NCBI GenBank assembly: GCA_016200745.1
Contig: JACQEF010000097.1
Location: 1 to 21,204 of the forward strand
Source: Chloroflexota bacterium
GTDB lineage: Bacteria; Chloroflexota; Limnocylindria; Limnocylindrales; CSP1-4
Direction of reading: 5' to 3'
Length of the DNA: 21,204 nt
Shown: positions 6,939 through 14,448 of the stretch, in pieces
Layout: each line of letters begins with the position of its first letter
How positions within the stretch are numbered: the stretch's first letter is position 1
Translations under genes and position numbers: made by a program
Notes under the pieces: model-generated
Databases searched by the model: none
Told to the model about the DNA's origin: nothing
Seen by the model: only the letters and a program-made list of their open reading frames with translations

Positions 6939-8273
6939 GTGACTCCCGAGCAACTGCCCGCTCGATCGCCGTTTGCGCTGCGCGCGAGGCTGCTGACCCC
7001 CCTCGCCGCCGGTGGGATCCGCCACGAACCGGACGGGCTGCTCGTGGTCGACGCCGATGGGCGCGTGGCCTTCGCCGGGGCCGCGAGCGAGCGACCGGAC
7101 GACACGGTCGCCGCCCTCGATCTCCGTCCGTGGGTGGTGATGCCCGGGATGGTCGACCTGCACGCGCACCTGCCGCAGGTGCCGAGTGCGGGTCTCGGCG
7201 CGGGGCTGGACCTCCTCACCTGGCTCCAGCGCTACATCTTCCCGCTCGAGCGTGGCTTCGATGTCGCCGCCGCCGAGCGCCTGGCGCCGATCGTCTGGCG
7301 CGCCTTCGCGGCCGCGGGCACGACCACCGCGATGGTCTACGGCGCCGTCTACCATGCCAGCCTCGACGCCACCTTCCGGGCAGCCGAGGCGCACGGGATC
7401 CGGGCGGTGATCGGCAAGGTGATGATGGACCGCCTGACCTACGACCCGACCATCGACCCGAGCGCGATCCTCGAGCGATCGCTCCGGGAGTCGGCAAGCC
7501 TGATCGAGCGCTGGGACGGCCGCGATGACGGCCGGCTTCGGTATGCGGTCACCCCTCGCTTCGCCGTGTCGTGTACGGCCGATCTGCTCCGCGAGTCCGC
7601 GGCCCTCGCGTCGGCGACCGGAACGTACTGGCAGACGCACGTCTCCGAAGACCGCGCCGAGATCGCGGAGGTCGGGCGGCTCTTTCCCGAGGCGCTCGAC
7701 TACGTCGACGTGTACGACCGGGCCGGCGGCCTGGGGCCGCGGACCGTCCTGGCCCACGGCGTGCACCTGTCCGACCGCGAGCTTACCCGGCTGGTCGAGA
7801 CCCGGACGCACGTGGCCCATTGCCCGGCCTCCAACCTGTTCCTGGCGTCGGGCGTCATGCCGCTCGGCCGCTTCGTGGAGGCAGGACTGTCCGTCGGCCT
7901 CGGCTCGGACGTGTCGGGCGGCCCGGACCTCTCGATCTTCACCGAGATGCGCGTCGGCTTCTACGCGCACAACGCGATGCGCGTCGCCGGACGCTCCGGT
8001 GGGCCCGCGCTCGGCCCCCTCGATTGGCTACGGATGGGGACGCTCGGCGGCGCGGAAGCGCTCGGCCTGGACCGCGCGATCGGATCGCTCGAGCCGGGCA
8101 AGGAGGCGGACCTGATCGCGATCGATCCGTCGTACGTCGCCTCGGTGGCGGGGGCAGAGGATCCGGACCCGGAGGACCTGATGAGCCGCCTGATCTTCCG
8201 CTCCCACCCGGACATGGTCCGCGGCGCATGGGTCCGCGGCCACCGGCTCGAGGGTCCCGCCGAGCGTGCCTGA
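6939..8273 (+). CDS. guaD: Guanine deaminase
   Basis: A 444-residue Zn-dependent amidohydrolase converting guanine to xanthine and ammonia in the cytosol. Metal ligands are H75 and H77 in PGMVDLHAHLPQ, H234 in THVSED (with E237 as proton shuttle), H273 in LAHGVHL, and D324 in GLGSDVSGG. The LPQ after the HxH motif, GKVMMDR, the segment LFPEALDYVDVYDRAGGLG and AHCPASNLFLASG are diagnostic of guanine deaminase rather than other deaminases. The GTG at 6939 is chosen over an in-frame upstream start at 6873, because the protein homology begins there and a -10-like box lies just before it. The end overlaps the next amidohydrolase by 8 bases. It feeds xanthine to the xanthine dehydrogenase encoded about 3 kb downstream. 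Confidence 0.92.
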   Translation: MTPEQLPARSPFALRARLLTPLAAGGIRHEPDGLLVVDADGRVAFAGAASERPDDTVAALDLRPWVVMPGMVDLHAHLPQVPSAGLGAGLDLLTWLQRYIFPLERGFDVAAAERLAPIVWRAFAAAGTTTAMVYGAVYHASLDATFRAAEAHGIRAVIGKVMMDRLTYDPTIDPSAILERSLRESASLIERWDGRDDGRLRYAVTPRFAVSCTADLLRESAALASATGTYWQTHVSEDRAEIAEVGRLFPEALDYVDVYDRAGGLGPRTVLAHGVHLSDRELTRLVETRTHVAHCPASNLFLASGVMPLGRFVEAGLSVGLGSDVSGGPDLSIFTEMRVGFYAHNAMRVAGRSGGPALGPLDWLRMGTLGGAEALGLDRAIGSLEPGKEADLIAIDPSYVASVAGAEDPDPEDLMSRLIFRSHPDMVRGAWVRGHRLEGPAERA

Positions 8274-9867
8274 TCACGCCGACCTGCTGATCAGCGGCGG
8301 GACCGTCGTCGACGGCACGGGCGCGAGGGGCGTCCGGGCGAGCGTCGCCGTGGTCGACGGCCGGATCCGCCTCCTCGATCCGGCTGACCCGCCGACGGCG
8401 AACGTCGGGCGGACGATCGACGCGAGCGGCAAGGTGGTCTGCCCGGGGTTCATCGACCTCCACAGCCACGGCGCACTGGTGATCCTCGCCGATCCCCGCC
8501 ACGAGCCCAAGGTCCGCCAGGGCGTGACCACCGAGCTGGTCGGGGTGGACGGCAACGGGTTCGCGCCGTTCCTGAGCCGCGATGACCTCGAGGCATTCGT
8601 CGAGCTCGATTCCGGCCTGGACGGCCGGCCCGACATCGACTACGGCTGGGGCTCGGTCGAGAGCTACCTGTCGCGCTACGACCGCTCGGTCAGCCTCAAC
8701 GTCGCGACGATGCTCGGCAACTCACCGCTTCGGATCGCGGCGCTCGGCTGGGACGACGTGCCGGCCGGCGACGGCGCCATCGACCGGATGCGCGGCCTGA
8801 TCCGCGACGGGATGGCCGAGGGCGCCTTCGGCGTCAGCTCCGGCCTCGACTACCCGCCCGGCGGCTACGCCACGACCGGCGAGCTGGCTGCCCTCGCCGA
8901 GGAGGCCGGGCGCCACGGCGGCTTCTACCACACCCACGTGCGCTACCCGCTCGGGGACCGCTACCTCGACCCGATCCGCGAGGCGATCGAGATCGGGCGA
9001 CGGGCCGGCGCGCCGGCGCACGTCACCCATCTCTACCACCGCCAGACCCACCCCGGCGGGCCGGGCCCGCTGCTGGCGCTGGTGGACGACGCGCGCGCCG
9101 AGGGCCTCGACGTCACGTTCGACACGTACCCGTCGGAGTGGGCCAACACCCGTCTCCTGATCCAGCTTCCGCAGTGGGTCCAGGCCGGCGGGCCGGGGCC
9201 GCTCAAGGAGCGGATCGCCGACCGGGCCACGCGCGACCGGCTGCGGGCAGAGCTCGAGGCGCGCGGCGCGGCGTACACCAGTGCGGCCGGCTGGGCCGAC
9301 GTCCGCCTCGCGGCGTTCCATCGCCCCGAGAACCTGCGTTGGGAGAGCAGGACGGTGGCCGACGTGATGCGGGAGACGGGCCACGACGCCCTCGACGTCA
9401 TCTGCGACCTGCTGCTGTCCGAGGACCTCGGCGTGAGCCAGGTCACCGGCGGACCGTGGTCGGAGACGCTGCCCGACTTCGTGAAGCATCCGGTCGGGAT
9501 GGTCGGGACGGACAGCACGTTCCTCGGCGACAAGCCAGCGCCACGCACGTACGGGAGCTTCCCCCGCATCCTGGGCCAGTTCGTCCGCGACGAGGCCCTC
9601 CTCAGCCTCGAGGAAGCGATCCGCAAGATGACCTCGGCGCCGGCGGCACGGCTCGGGCTGCGCGATCGCGGCGTGATCCGCGAAGGGGCCGTGGCCGACC
9701 TCGTCGTCTTCGACCCGGCGACGGTCCGGGCGACCGCGACCTACGATCAGCCGCGCTCGTACCCGATCGGCATCGAGCACGTCATCGTGGCCGGGACCCC
9801 CGTGGTCGCGGACGGCGTCCACACCGGCGCAACGCCGGGCCGGGCGCTGCGGCACGGCGCCGACTGA
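8266..9867 (+). CDS. D-aminoacylase-like amidohydrolase (N-acyl-D-amino acid deacylase family)
   Basis: A 533-residue metal-dependent hydrolase of the D-aminoacylase/dihydroorotase-like group. The HxH motif is in CPGFIDLHSHG (H66, H68), further histidines are in YHTHVRYP and PAHVTHLYHR, and the catalytic aspartate is D416 in MVGTDSTFLG. The C-terminus has the usual GVIREGAVADLVVFDP strand. Classical D-aminoacylases have a metal-binding Cys in a GNCGFS motif after TTV; here the region reads TTELVGVDGNGFAP and lacks the Cys, so the metal site or substrate differs. Its GTG start lies inside the guanine deaminase gene, implying translational coupling and a linked role, perhaps on a purine-derived amide. 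Family confident; substrate unknown and D-aminoacylase activity not assured. Confidence 0.8.
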   Translation: MPDHADLLISGGTVVDGTGARGVRASVAVVDGRIRLLDPADPPTANVGRTIDASGKVVCPGFIDLHSHGALVILADPRHEPKVRQGVTTELVGVDGNGFAPFLSRDDLEAFVELDSGLDGRPDIDYGWGSVESYLSRYDRSVSLNVATMLGNSPLRIAALGWDDVPAGDGAIDRMRGLIRDGMAEGAFGVSSGLDYPPGGYATTGELAALAEEAGRHGGFYHTHVRYPLGDRYLDPIREAIEIGRRAGAPAHVTHLYHRQTHPGGPGPLLALVDDARAEGLDVTFDTYPSEWANTRLLIQLPQWVQAGGPGPLKERIADRATRDRLRAELEARGAAYTSAAGWADVRLAAFHRPENLRWESRTVADVMRETGHDALDVICDLLLSEDLGVSQVTGGPWSETLPDFVKHPVGMVGTDSTFLGDKPAPRTYGSFPRILGQFVRDEALLSLEEAIRKMTSAPAARLGLRDRGVIREGAVADLVVFDPATVRATATYDQPRSYPIGIEHVIVAGTPVVADGVHTGATPGRALRHGAD

Positions 9868-9874
9868 GCGAGGA

Positions 9875-10633
9875 TCAGACCGCGGACGGTGCGCCCCTGA
9901 AGCCCGGCACGGGAACGGACGTCCTGGCATCGCTCGCGTGCTCTCGAAGCGCGCCGCGAAGCATCTCGCCGAACATCCGCTCGATGGCCTGCGCCTGGGC
10001 GCCGGTCAGGCTCGAGTCGACGACGGGGCTCGCCCAGCCGATGGCCAGCCGCAACGCGATCGCCCCGGATTCGAGCCACAAGTCACTCGCCTGCCGGACG
10101 CGTTCCACGTAGTTGACGGCAGCGACCTCGTCGGTCTCGGGCAGGAGCACGCCGAATCGACTCGGCCCGAGCCGCGCGATGTGATCTGCCTTCCGGGAGT
10201 GTCGCCGGATGGCGTCCGACACCGCCAGGATCACCCGATCGGCGGCGAGCTGCCCCAGCGCGCCAACGAAGCGATCGAAGCCGTCGAGCTCGATGACGAC
10301 CACGGTGGCGGGGCGCTTGTACCGCGCGTGCCGGACGTCCTCGTCGACGATTAGCCGGTTCCAGTCCGTGGGGCTCAGCAGGCCGGTCAGCCGGTCGATC
10401 TTCCGGCCGAGCTGATCGGGCTCCTCCGAAGCCGGGCTCGAGTAGCCTCGACCGATCGCCGACGGGGACAGCACGACGCCACGGTCGGGCTGGCGGTCGA
10501 CGGGCGCCGCTTGGACGACGGCCGCCTTCGTCCGGCGGCGTCGAACGCGCGACCAGACGAGGCTCACGACGATGAGGACGACGTTCGCCGCGACGAGAAT
10601 CGCGAGGAGGATGTTGAGATCGATGACCGGCAT
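9875..10633 (-). CDS. Membrane-anchored degenerate GGDEF-domain protein
   Basis: A 252-residue protein with one N-terminal membrane helix (residues about 8-27), a basic stretch RRRRTK, a variable linker, and a GGDEF-type domain from about residue 78. The domain entry DRLTGLLSPTDWNRLI and the helix/strand pattern match the family, but the catalytic GGDEF signature is replaced by GPSRF (residues 156-160, in ARLGPSRFGVLLPE). The acidic residues for metal and catalysis are lost, so it should not make cyclic di-GMP; it may bind a nucleotide, act as a scaffold, or be decaying. It ends 7 bases from the convergent amidohydrolase. Upstream lies the remnant of a dehydrogenase. No link to purine breakdown is apparent. 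Confidence 0.75.
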   Translation of the reverse strand: MPVIDLNILLAILVAANVVLIVVSLVWSRVRRRRTKAAVVQAAPVDRQPDRGVVLSPSAIGRGYSSPASEEPDQLGRKIDRLTGLLSPTDWNRLIVDEDVRHARYKRPATVVVIELDGFDRFVGALGQLAADRVILAVSDAIRRHSRKADHIARLGPSRFGVLLPETDEVAAVNYVERVRQASDLWLESGAIALRLAIGWASPVVDSSLTGAQAQAIERMFGEMLRGALREHASDARTSVPVPGFRGAPSAV

Positions 10634-10779
10634 CTTCGCCCTATCCAGGTGCCCGTGGCGCGGACGCGTCGCGGGCGCTTGCGCACGCTTACGAGGCGGC
10701 TGGCAAGCTCACGCGGGTAGTCTTTCCGTTTTCCGCCGGGCCTGACCATGGCCCGAAAGTCATCGGACCGCCGGCGCCG
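10634..10779 (-). other. Leader region of the GGDEF-like gene with small inverted repeats
   Basis: On the minus strand the dehydrogenase frame continues through here, but its sequence is Arg-rich and resembles no protein family. Short inverted repeats are visible, such as GGCGG with CCGCC and GCTTGC with GCAAGC between about 10670 and 10740. They could form a structured leader. I see no match to a riboswitch consensus and no clear promoter. Confidence 0.25.
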
Positions 10780-11223
10780 TCCCGCGACCGGTCGGAACCC
10801 GGCGACCGAGGCGACGATCACGATGTCGCCGTGTCCGGCCTCGATCATGGCCGGGACCGCCGCCCGGATCGGCCAGACCGTGCCGGCGACATTGGTGTCG
10901 AGCATGGTCGCGAGGGCTTCATCGGTCTGGTCGAGAATCCCGCCATACATCCCGATCCCGGCGTTCGCAATCAGGCTGTCGAGGCGCCCGAACCGGGACA
11001 TCGCCGTGCCCACGAGCCGGCGGCAGTCGTCCGGCGAGCGGACGTCGATCTCGACCGCGGCGACCCGATCGGGGAACTCCGCCTCGACCTCCTCCAGCCG
11101 TTCCCGCCGCCGCGCCCCGATGACGACCCGGGCGCCGGCGCCGAGCAGGTCGCGGGCCGTGGCACGTCCGATCCCGGAGCTGGCTCCGGTCACGACCGCA
11201 ACCGTTCCGGTGAGGTCTTCCAT
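10780..11223 (-). pseudogene. Truncated short-chain dehydrogenase/reductase (N-terminal half only)
   Basis: The ATG at 11223 has GAGGAG 7 bases upstream. The first 148 residues are a good classical SDR: cofactor motif TGASSGIG (12-19), DV at the adenine loop, NAGIG (87-91), and the strand DIVIVASVAGFRPVAG with the active-site serine position. After that the homology breaks off: the expected YxxxK catalytic motif and substrate-binding half are absent. The frame runs on to 10564 as an Arg/Ser-rich tail into the GGDEF gene start. I could not find the missing half in the other two minus-strand frames just downstream, so a deletion is more likely than a single frameshift. It is divergent from the xanthine dehydrogenase operon. 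Confidence 0.75.
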
Positions 11224-11317
11224 GTCCGTCTCCTCGAAGCGCGTTGACGAAGCCGACGGTGCCATTGTCGAACCTCCCGGCGCGCACGGCGAGCCCCGCC
11301 CGACGGCCGCCCGGTGA

Positions 11318-11353
11318 TAGAGTCAAACGGACATGAGCTTGGTCTGTGGCTGA
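11318..11353 (+). promoter_or_regulatory. Putative promoter and 6-codon leader ORF ahead of the xanthine dehydrogenase operon
   Basis: TAGAGT (11318-11323) could be a -10 box. Nine bases after it an ATG (11333) opens a reading frame of six codons (MSLVCG) ending at TGA 11351-11353, which overlaps the GTG start of the large subunit at 11346 in another frame. If transcription starts at or near 11333, this would be a leaderless mini-ORF coupled to the operon. No good ribosome-binding site for the GTG is seen. No -35 element is clear. Confidence 0.3.
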
Positions 11354-13703
11354 GGTGACGACCCGGACCGCGCCGCCCGCGCCCGTCCTCGTGGAGCCCG
11401 GCACGATCCTGCCCGGGCGTGCCCGCGGCGCGGTGCCGTTGCGGCGCGAGGGGCCCTCCAAGCTGACCGGTGCCGCCAGGTACACCGACGACCTGGTCGT
11501 CCCGGGCGCCTGGTACGGCGCCACGATCCGCTCGACCGACGCCCGCGCGCGGTTCTCGGCCCTCGACCTCGACCCGGCGTTCGACTGGTCGAGCGTGGTC
11601 GTCGTGACCGCAGCCGACATCCCCGGCGAGAACATCGTCAGCTCGATCAAGGCCGACCAGCCCATCCTCGTCCCGCTCGGTGGCGAGATCCAGCATCACG
11701 CCGAGCCGCTCGCGCTCCTGGCCGCACCGGACCGGGCGACGCTCCGGGCGGCACGCAAGGCCGTCCGCGTCCGGACCGAGCCGCTCCCGCCCGTGTTCGA
11801 TCCGCTCGAGTCCGACCACGTCTTCGCCGCGTACGAGATCGCGGCCGGCGACCCGTCCGCGGCCTTCGCGGCCGCGGACCTCGTGCTCGAGGGCGAGTAT
11901 CGCGTCGGCCACCAGGAACAGCTCTACATCGAGAACCAGGCGATGATCGCGGTGCCCGAAGACGACGGCGGCGTGACCGTCACGGGCTCGCTCCAGTGCC
12001 CGTACTACGTCCACTCGGCGCTCAAGCTGGGGCTGGGTCTCGACGACCGGGAGGCCCGCGTCGTCCAGGCCGAGACCGGCGGTGGGTTCGGCGGCAAGGA
12101 GGAGTACCCGTCGGTCGTCGCCCTCCACGCGTCGCTTCTGGCCGGCAAGGCCAAGCGGCCCGTCCGGATGATCTACGACCGCCACGAGGACATCGCGGCC
12201 ACGACCAAGCGGCACCCGGCGATCGTCCGGCACCGCACGGGCGTGACCCACGATGGCCGCCTGATCGCCCAGGAGATCGAGGTGGTCATGGACGGCGGGG
12301 CGTATTGCACGCTGACCCCGGTCGTCCTGTCGCGCGGCGCCCTCCATGCGGGCGGACCGTACCGCTGCCCGAACGTCCGGATCCGCGCCCGGGCGACCCG
12401 GACGAACACGCCGCCCAACGGCGCGTTCCGGGGGTTCGGCGCGCCGCAGGTCGAGTTCGCGGCCGAGACGCACCTCAACCGGATCGCCGAGGCCCTCGGC
12501 CTGAGCCCGCTGGAGATCCGGCGGCGCAACATCTACCAGCTGGGCGACACCACTCCGACCGGCCAGGTCCTGCGCGAGAGCGTGGCTGCCGGGGAGGTCC
12601 TCGAGCGCGCCGCGGAGGCGTCGGAGTTCGAGCGGCTGCGCGTCCAACGGGTCGCGGCAGGTCAGGACAGGTCCGGGACCGGGACCGGGGCCGCGTCCGG
12701 GTCGGCGCTGCTGACCGGCCGCGAGCGGTTCGCCAGCGGTGTCGGCCTCGCCCTCGCCTGGCACGGCGCGGGCTTCACGGGCACCGGCGAGGTCAAGCTC
12801 GCGTCGGTCGCGGCGCTCGAGCTGACCGGCGAGGGGGCCATCCGGATCCTGACCGCGTCGACCGAGATGGGCCAGGGCAGCAAGACGATCCTGCCGCAGC
12901 TGGTCGCGGAGGTCCTGGGGGTCCCGGCCGAGTGGGTCGAGGCGGCGGCCCAGGACACCGCCGTCGTCCCGGATTCGGGGCCCACCGTCGCGTCGCGGAC
13001 GTCGATGGTCGTCGGCGGTCTGCTGATCAAGGCCGCGCAGCGGCTGCGTGCCGAGGTCGAGTCGGCCACGGGCGGCAGCTTCGCGGCGACGTATCGCGAC
13101 TTCGCGCACAGCCACGGGCCGCGACGGATCGACCAGCGGTTCGAGCCGTATCCGGACACCGCCTTCGACGACGAGACCTACCGCGGGGACGCCTATCCCG
13201 CCTTCAGCTGGGCCGCCTGCGTCGCCCGGGTCGACGTCGATCTCGACACGGGCGAGGTGCTCGTCCGCGACGTGGTGGCCGCCGACGACGTCGGCCGGGT
13301 CATCCACCCGGTGCTGGCGGAGGGCCAGGTCGAGGGCGGAACGCTCCAGGCGGTCGGCTACGCGACGATCGAGGAGATCAAGCTGCGCGACGGCCGGTAT
13401 CTCAACGATCGCCTGGCGACCTACGTCATCCCGACCGCGCTCGACGCCCCGCGCATCACGACGATCCTGGTCGAGGCGCCCTTCTCGGGCGCGCCCCACG
13501 GCGCGAAGGGCCTCGGCGAGCTGCCGATGGACGTCGGCGCGCCGGCCGTCGTGGCGGCGATCGCCGACGCGACCGGAGCCTGGATCACCGACCTGCCGGC
13601 CAGCCCCGAACGGATCCTGGCCGCGCTGGCCGATGCCCCGGCCGTCGCGCCGCCGCGCGCCGGCGCATCCGAACCCGCGCCGCCGCCGGAGCCCGGCCGA
13701 TGA
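11346..13703 (+). CDS. Xanthine dehydrogenase, molybdenum-binding (large) subunit
   Basis: A 785-residue subunit of a three-part xanthine dehydrogenase of the XdhA/PucD or CoxL-like family; it oxidises hypoxanthine/xanthine to urate at the Mo-pterin. Seen are the N-terminal KLTGAARYTDDL, QEQLYIENQAMIA, the cofactor loop TGGGFGGKEEYPS, GAFRGFGAPQ (substrate-binding-type arginine R362), EMGQGSKTI, and the catalytic glutamate E725 in GAKGLGELP. The carbon monoxide dehydrogenase signature AYRCSFR is absent, favouring a hydroxylase of purine type. The C-terminus is Pro/Ala-rich. It overlaps the Fe-S subunit (ATGA). The GTG at 11346 is the first start in the frame near the promoter-like box. With urate oxidase and OHCU decarboxylase in the same operon, xanthine is the most likely substrate. 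Confidence 0.92.
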   Translation: MAEVTTRTAPPAPVLVEPGTILPGRARGAVPLRREGPSKLTGAARYTDDLVVPGAWYGATIRSTDARARFSALDLDPAFDWSSVVVVTAADIPGENIVSSIKADQPILVPLGGEIQHHAEPLALLAAPDRATLRAARKAVRVRTEPLPPVFDPLESDHVFAAYEIAAGDPSAAFAAADLVLEGEYRVGHQEQLYIENQAMIAVPEDDGGVTVTGSLQCPYYVHSALKLGLGLDDREARVVQAETGGGFGGKEEYPSVVALHASLLAGKAKRPVRMIYDRHEDIAATTKRHPAIVRHRTGVTHDGRLIAQEIEVVMDGGAYCTLTPVVLSRGALHAGGPYRCPNVRIRARATRTNTPPNGAFRGFGAPQVEFAAETHLNRIAEALGLSPLEIRRRNIYQLGDTTPTGQVLRESVAAGEVLERAAEASEFERLRVQRVAAGQDRSGTGTGAASGSALLTGRERFASGVGLALAWHGAGFTGTGEVKLASVAALELTGEGAIRILTASTEMGQGSKTILPQLVAEVLGVPAEWVEAAAQDTAVVPDSGPTVASRTSMVVGGLLIKAAQRLRAEVESATGGSFAATYRDFAHSHGPRRIDQRFEPYPDTAFDDETYRGDAYPAFSWAACVARVDVDLDTGEVLVRDVVAADDVGRVIHPVLAEGQVEGGTLQAVGYATIEEIKLRDGRYLNDRLATYVIPTALDAPRITTILVEAPFSGAPHGAKGLGELPMDVGAPAVVAAIADATGAWITDLPASPERILAALADAPAVAPPRAGASEPAPPPEPGR

Positions 13704-14200
13704 CCGCCTACCGGTTCGCGGTGAACGGCGCCCCGGTCGAGGTCGACGTCCCGGGCATGCGCCGGCTCCTCGACGTGCTGCGAGAGGACCTGGCGCTGAA
13801 CGGCACGAAGGAGGGCTGCGGGGAGGGCGAATGCGGCGCGTGCACGGTCCTGCTCGACGGCTCGCCCGTGGACTCGTGCCTGGTGCCGGTCTGCCAGGTG
13901 GACGGTTCGGCGGTCCTCACCGTCGAGGGACTGGCGGTGGCGCCCACGCGGCCCGGACAGGCCGACGGGCTCGACGAGCTCCAGGCCGCCTTCCTCGTCA
14001 CCGGCGGTGCGCAGTGCGGCATCTGCACGCCGGGGATGCTGATGGCCGGACGCGCCTATCTCGACGGCGGCGGCGGACCCGATCACGATGCCATCCGCGA
14101 GGCGATCGCGGGCAACCTCTGCCGCTGCACCGGCTACACCAAGATCGTGGAGGCGATCGCCCTGGCTGCGGTCACCAACGACGGCGACGCGGTTCGATGA
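13700..14200 (+). CDS. Xanthine dehydrogenase, [2Fe-2S] small subunit
   Basis: A 166-residue subunit that relays electrons from the Mo site to FAD. The N-terminal plant-type ferredoxin domain holds C40, C45, C48 and C60 (KEGCGEGECGACTV, then DSC), and the C-terminal helical domain holds C106, C109, C141 and C143 (AQCGICTPGM and NLCRCTGY). All eight cluster ligands are present and the length is normal for the family. The ATG overlaps the large-subunit stop and the stop overlaps the start of the small membrane protein (both ATGA), so all three are probably translated in a coupled way. Confidence 0.95.
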   Translation: MTAYRFAVNGAPVEVDVPGMRRLLDVLREDLALNGTKEGCGEGECGACTVLLDGSPVDSCLVPVCQVDGSAVLTVEGLAVAPTRPGQADGLDELQAAFLVTGGAQCGICTPGMLMAGRAYLDGGGGPDHDAIREAIAGNLCRCTGYTKIVEAIALAAVTNDGDAVR

Positions 14201-14442
14201 GCCCCGACGCCGATCGCATCGCGGTCCCGACCAACGGCAAGCGGCCGCACCCGGCACCCGAGCCGGCCGCTCCCGTGCCGGTCGCGCCAGCATCGCCACC
14301 GCCCGCCACGGTCACGGGGCCGTTCACCCCGACGCAGCTCGCGGTGGGCTTCGGGATCCTGGCGGCGGCGCTCGCCCTGCTCGCCGGCAGCCTCCGCCGC
14401 CGGAGTCGGGCCGGCCGGCCGGGCCGGTTCGGGCGTCGCTGA
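14197..14442 (+). CDS. Small single-pass membrane protein inside the xanthine dehydrogenase operon, unknown
   Basis: An 81-residue protein. Its ATG overlaps the Fe-S subunit stop (ATGA) and its stop lies 6 bases before the FAD subunit. Residues 1-42 are hydrophilic and Pro/Ala-rich (PAPEPAAPVPVAPASPPP), about 46-66 form one hydrophobic helix (TQLAVGFGILAAALALLAGS), and the rest is strongly basic (LRRRSRAGRPGRFGRR). By the positive-inside rule the C-terminus would be cytoplasmic. I do not recognise a family. The position between two subunits of a complex suggests it could anchor xanthine dehydrogenase to the membrane, but that is inference. The coupling, the clean membrane helix and the tight fit between genes support it as a real gene. 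Confidence 0.7.
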   Translation: MSPDADRIAVPTNGKRPHPAPEPAAPVPVAPASPPPATVTGPFTPTQLAVGFGILAAALALLAGSLRRRSRAGRPGRFGRR

Positions 14443-14448
14443 CCCGCC

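Noticed and set aside
10640..10740. Possible cyclic di-GMP riboswitch before the GGDEF-like gene
   Set aside because: The conserved elements of known cyclic di-GMP aptamers could not be matched; only short inverted repeats and A-rich bits are seen.
11190..13499. Long antisense open frame opposite the xanthine dehydrogenase large subunit (769 codons)
   Set aside because: It has shadow composition (Arg/Gly/Asp/Ala) with no recognisable motif, while the plus strand has a complete, motif-rich protein.
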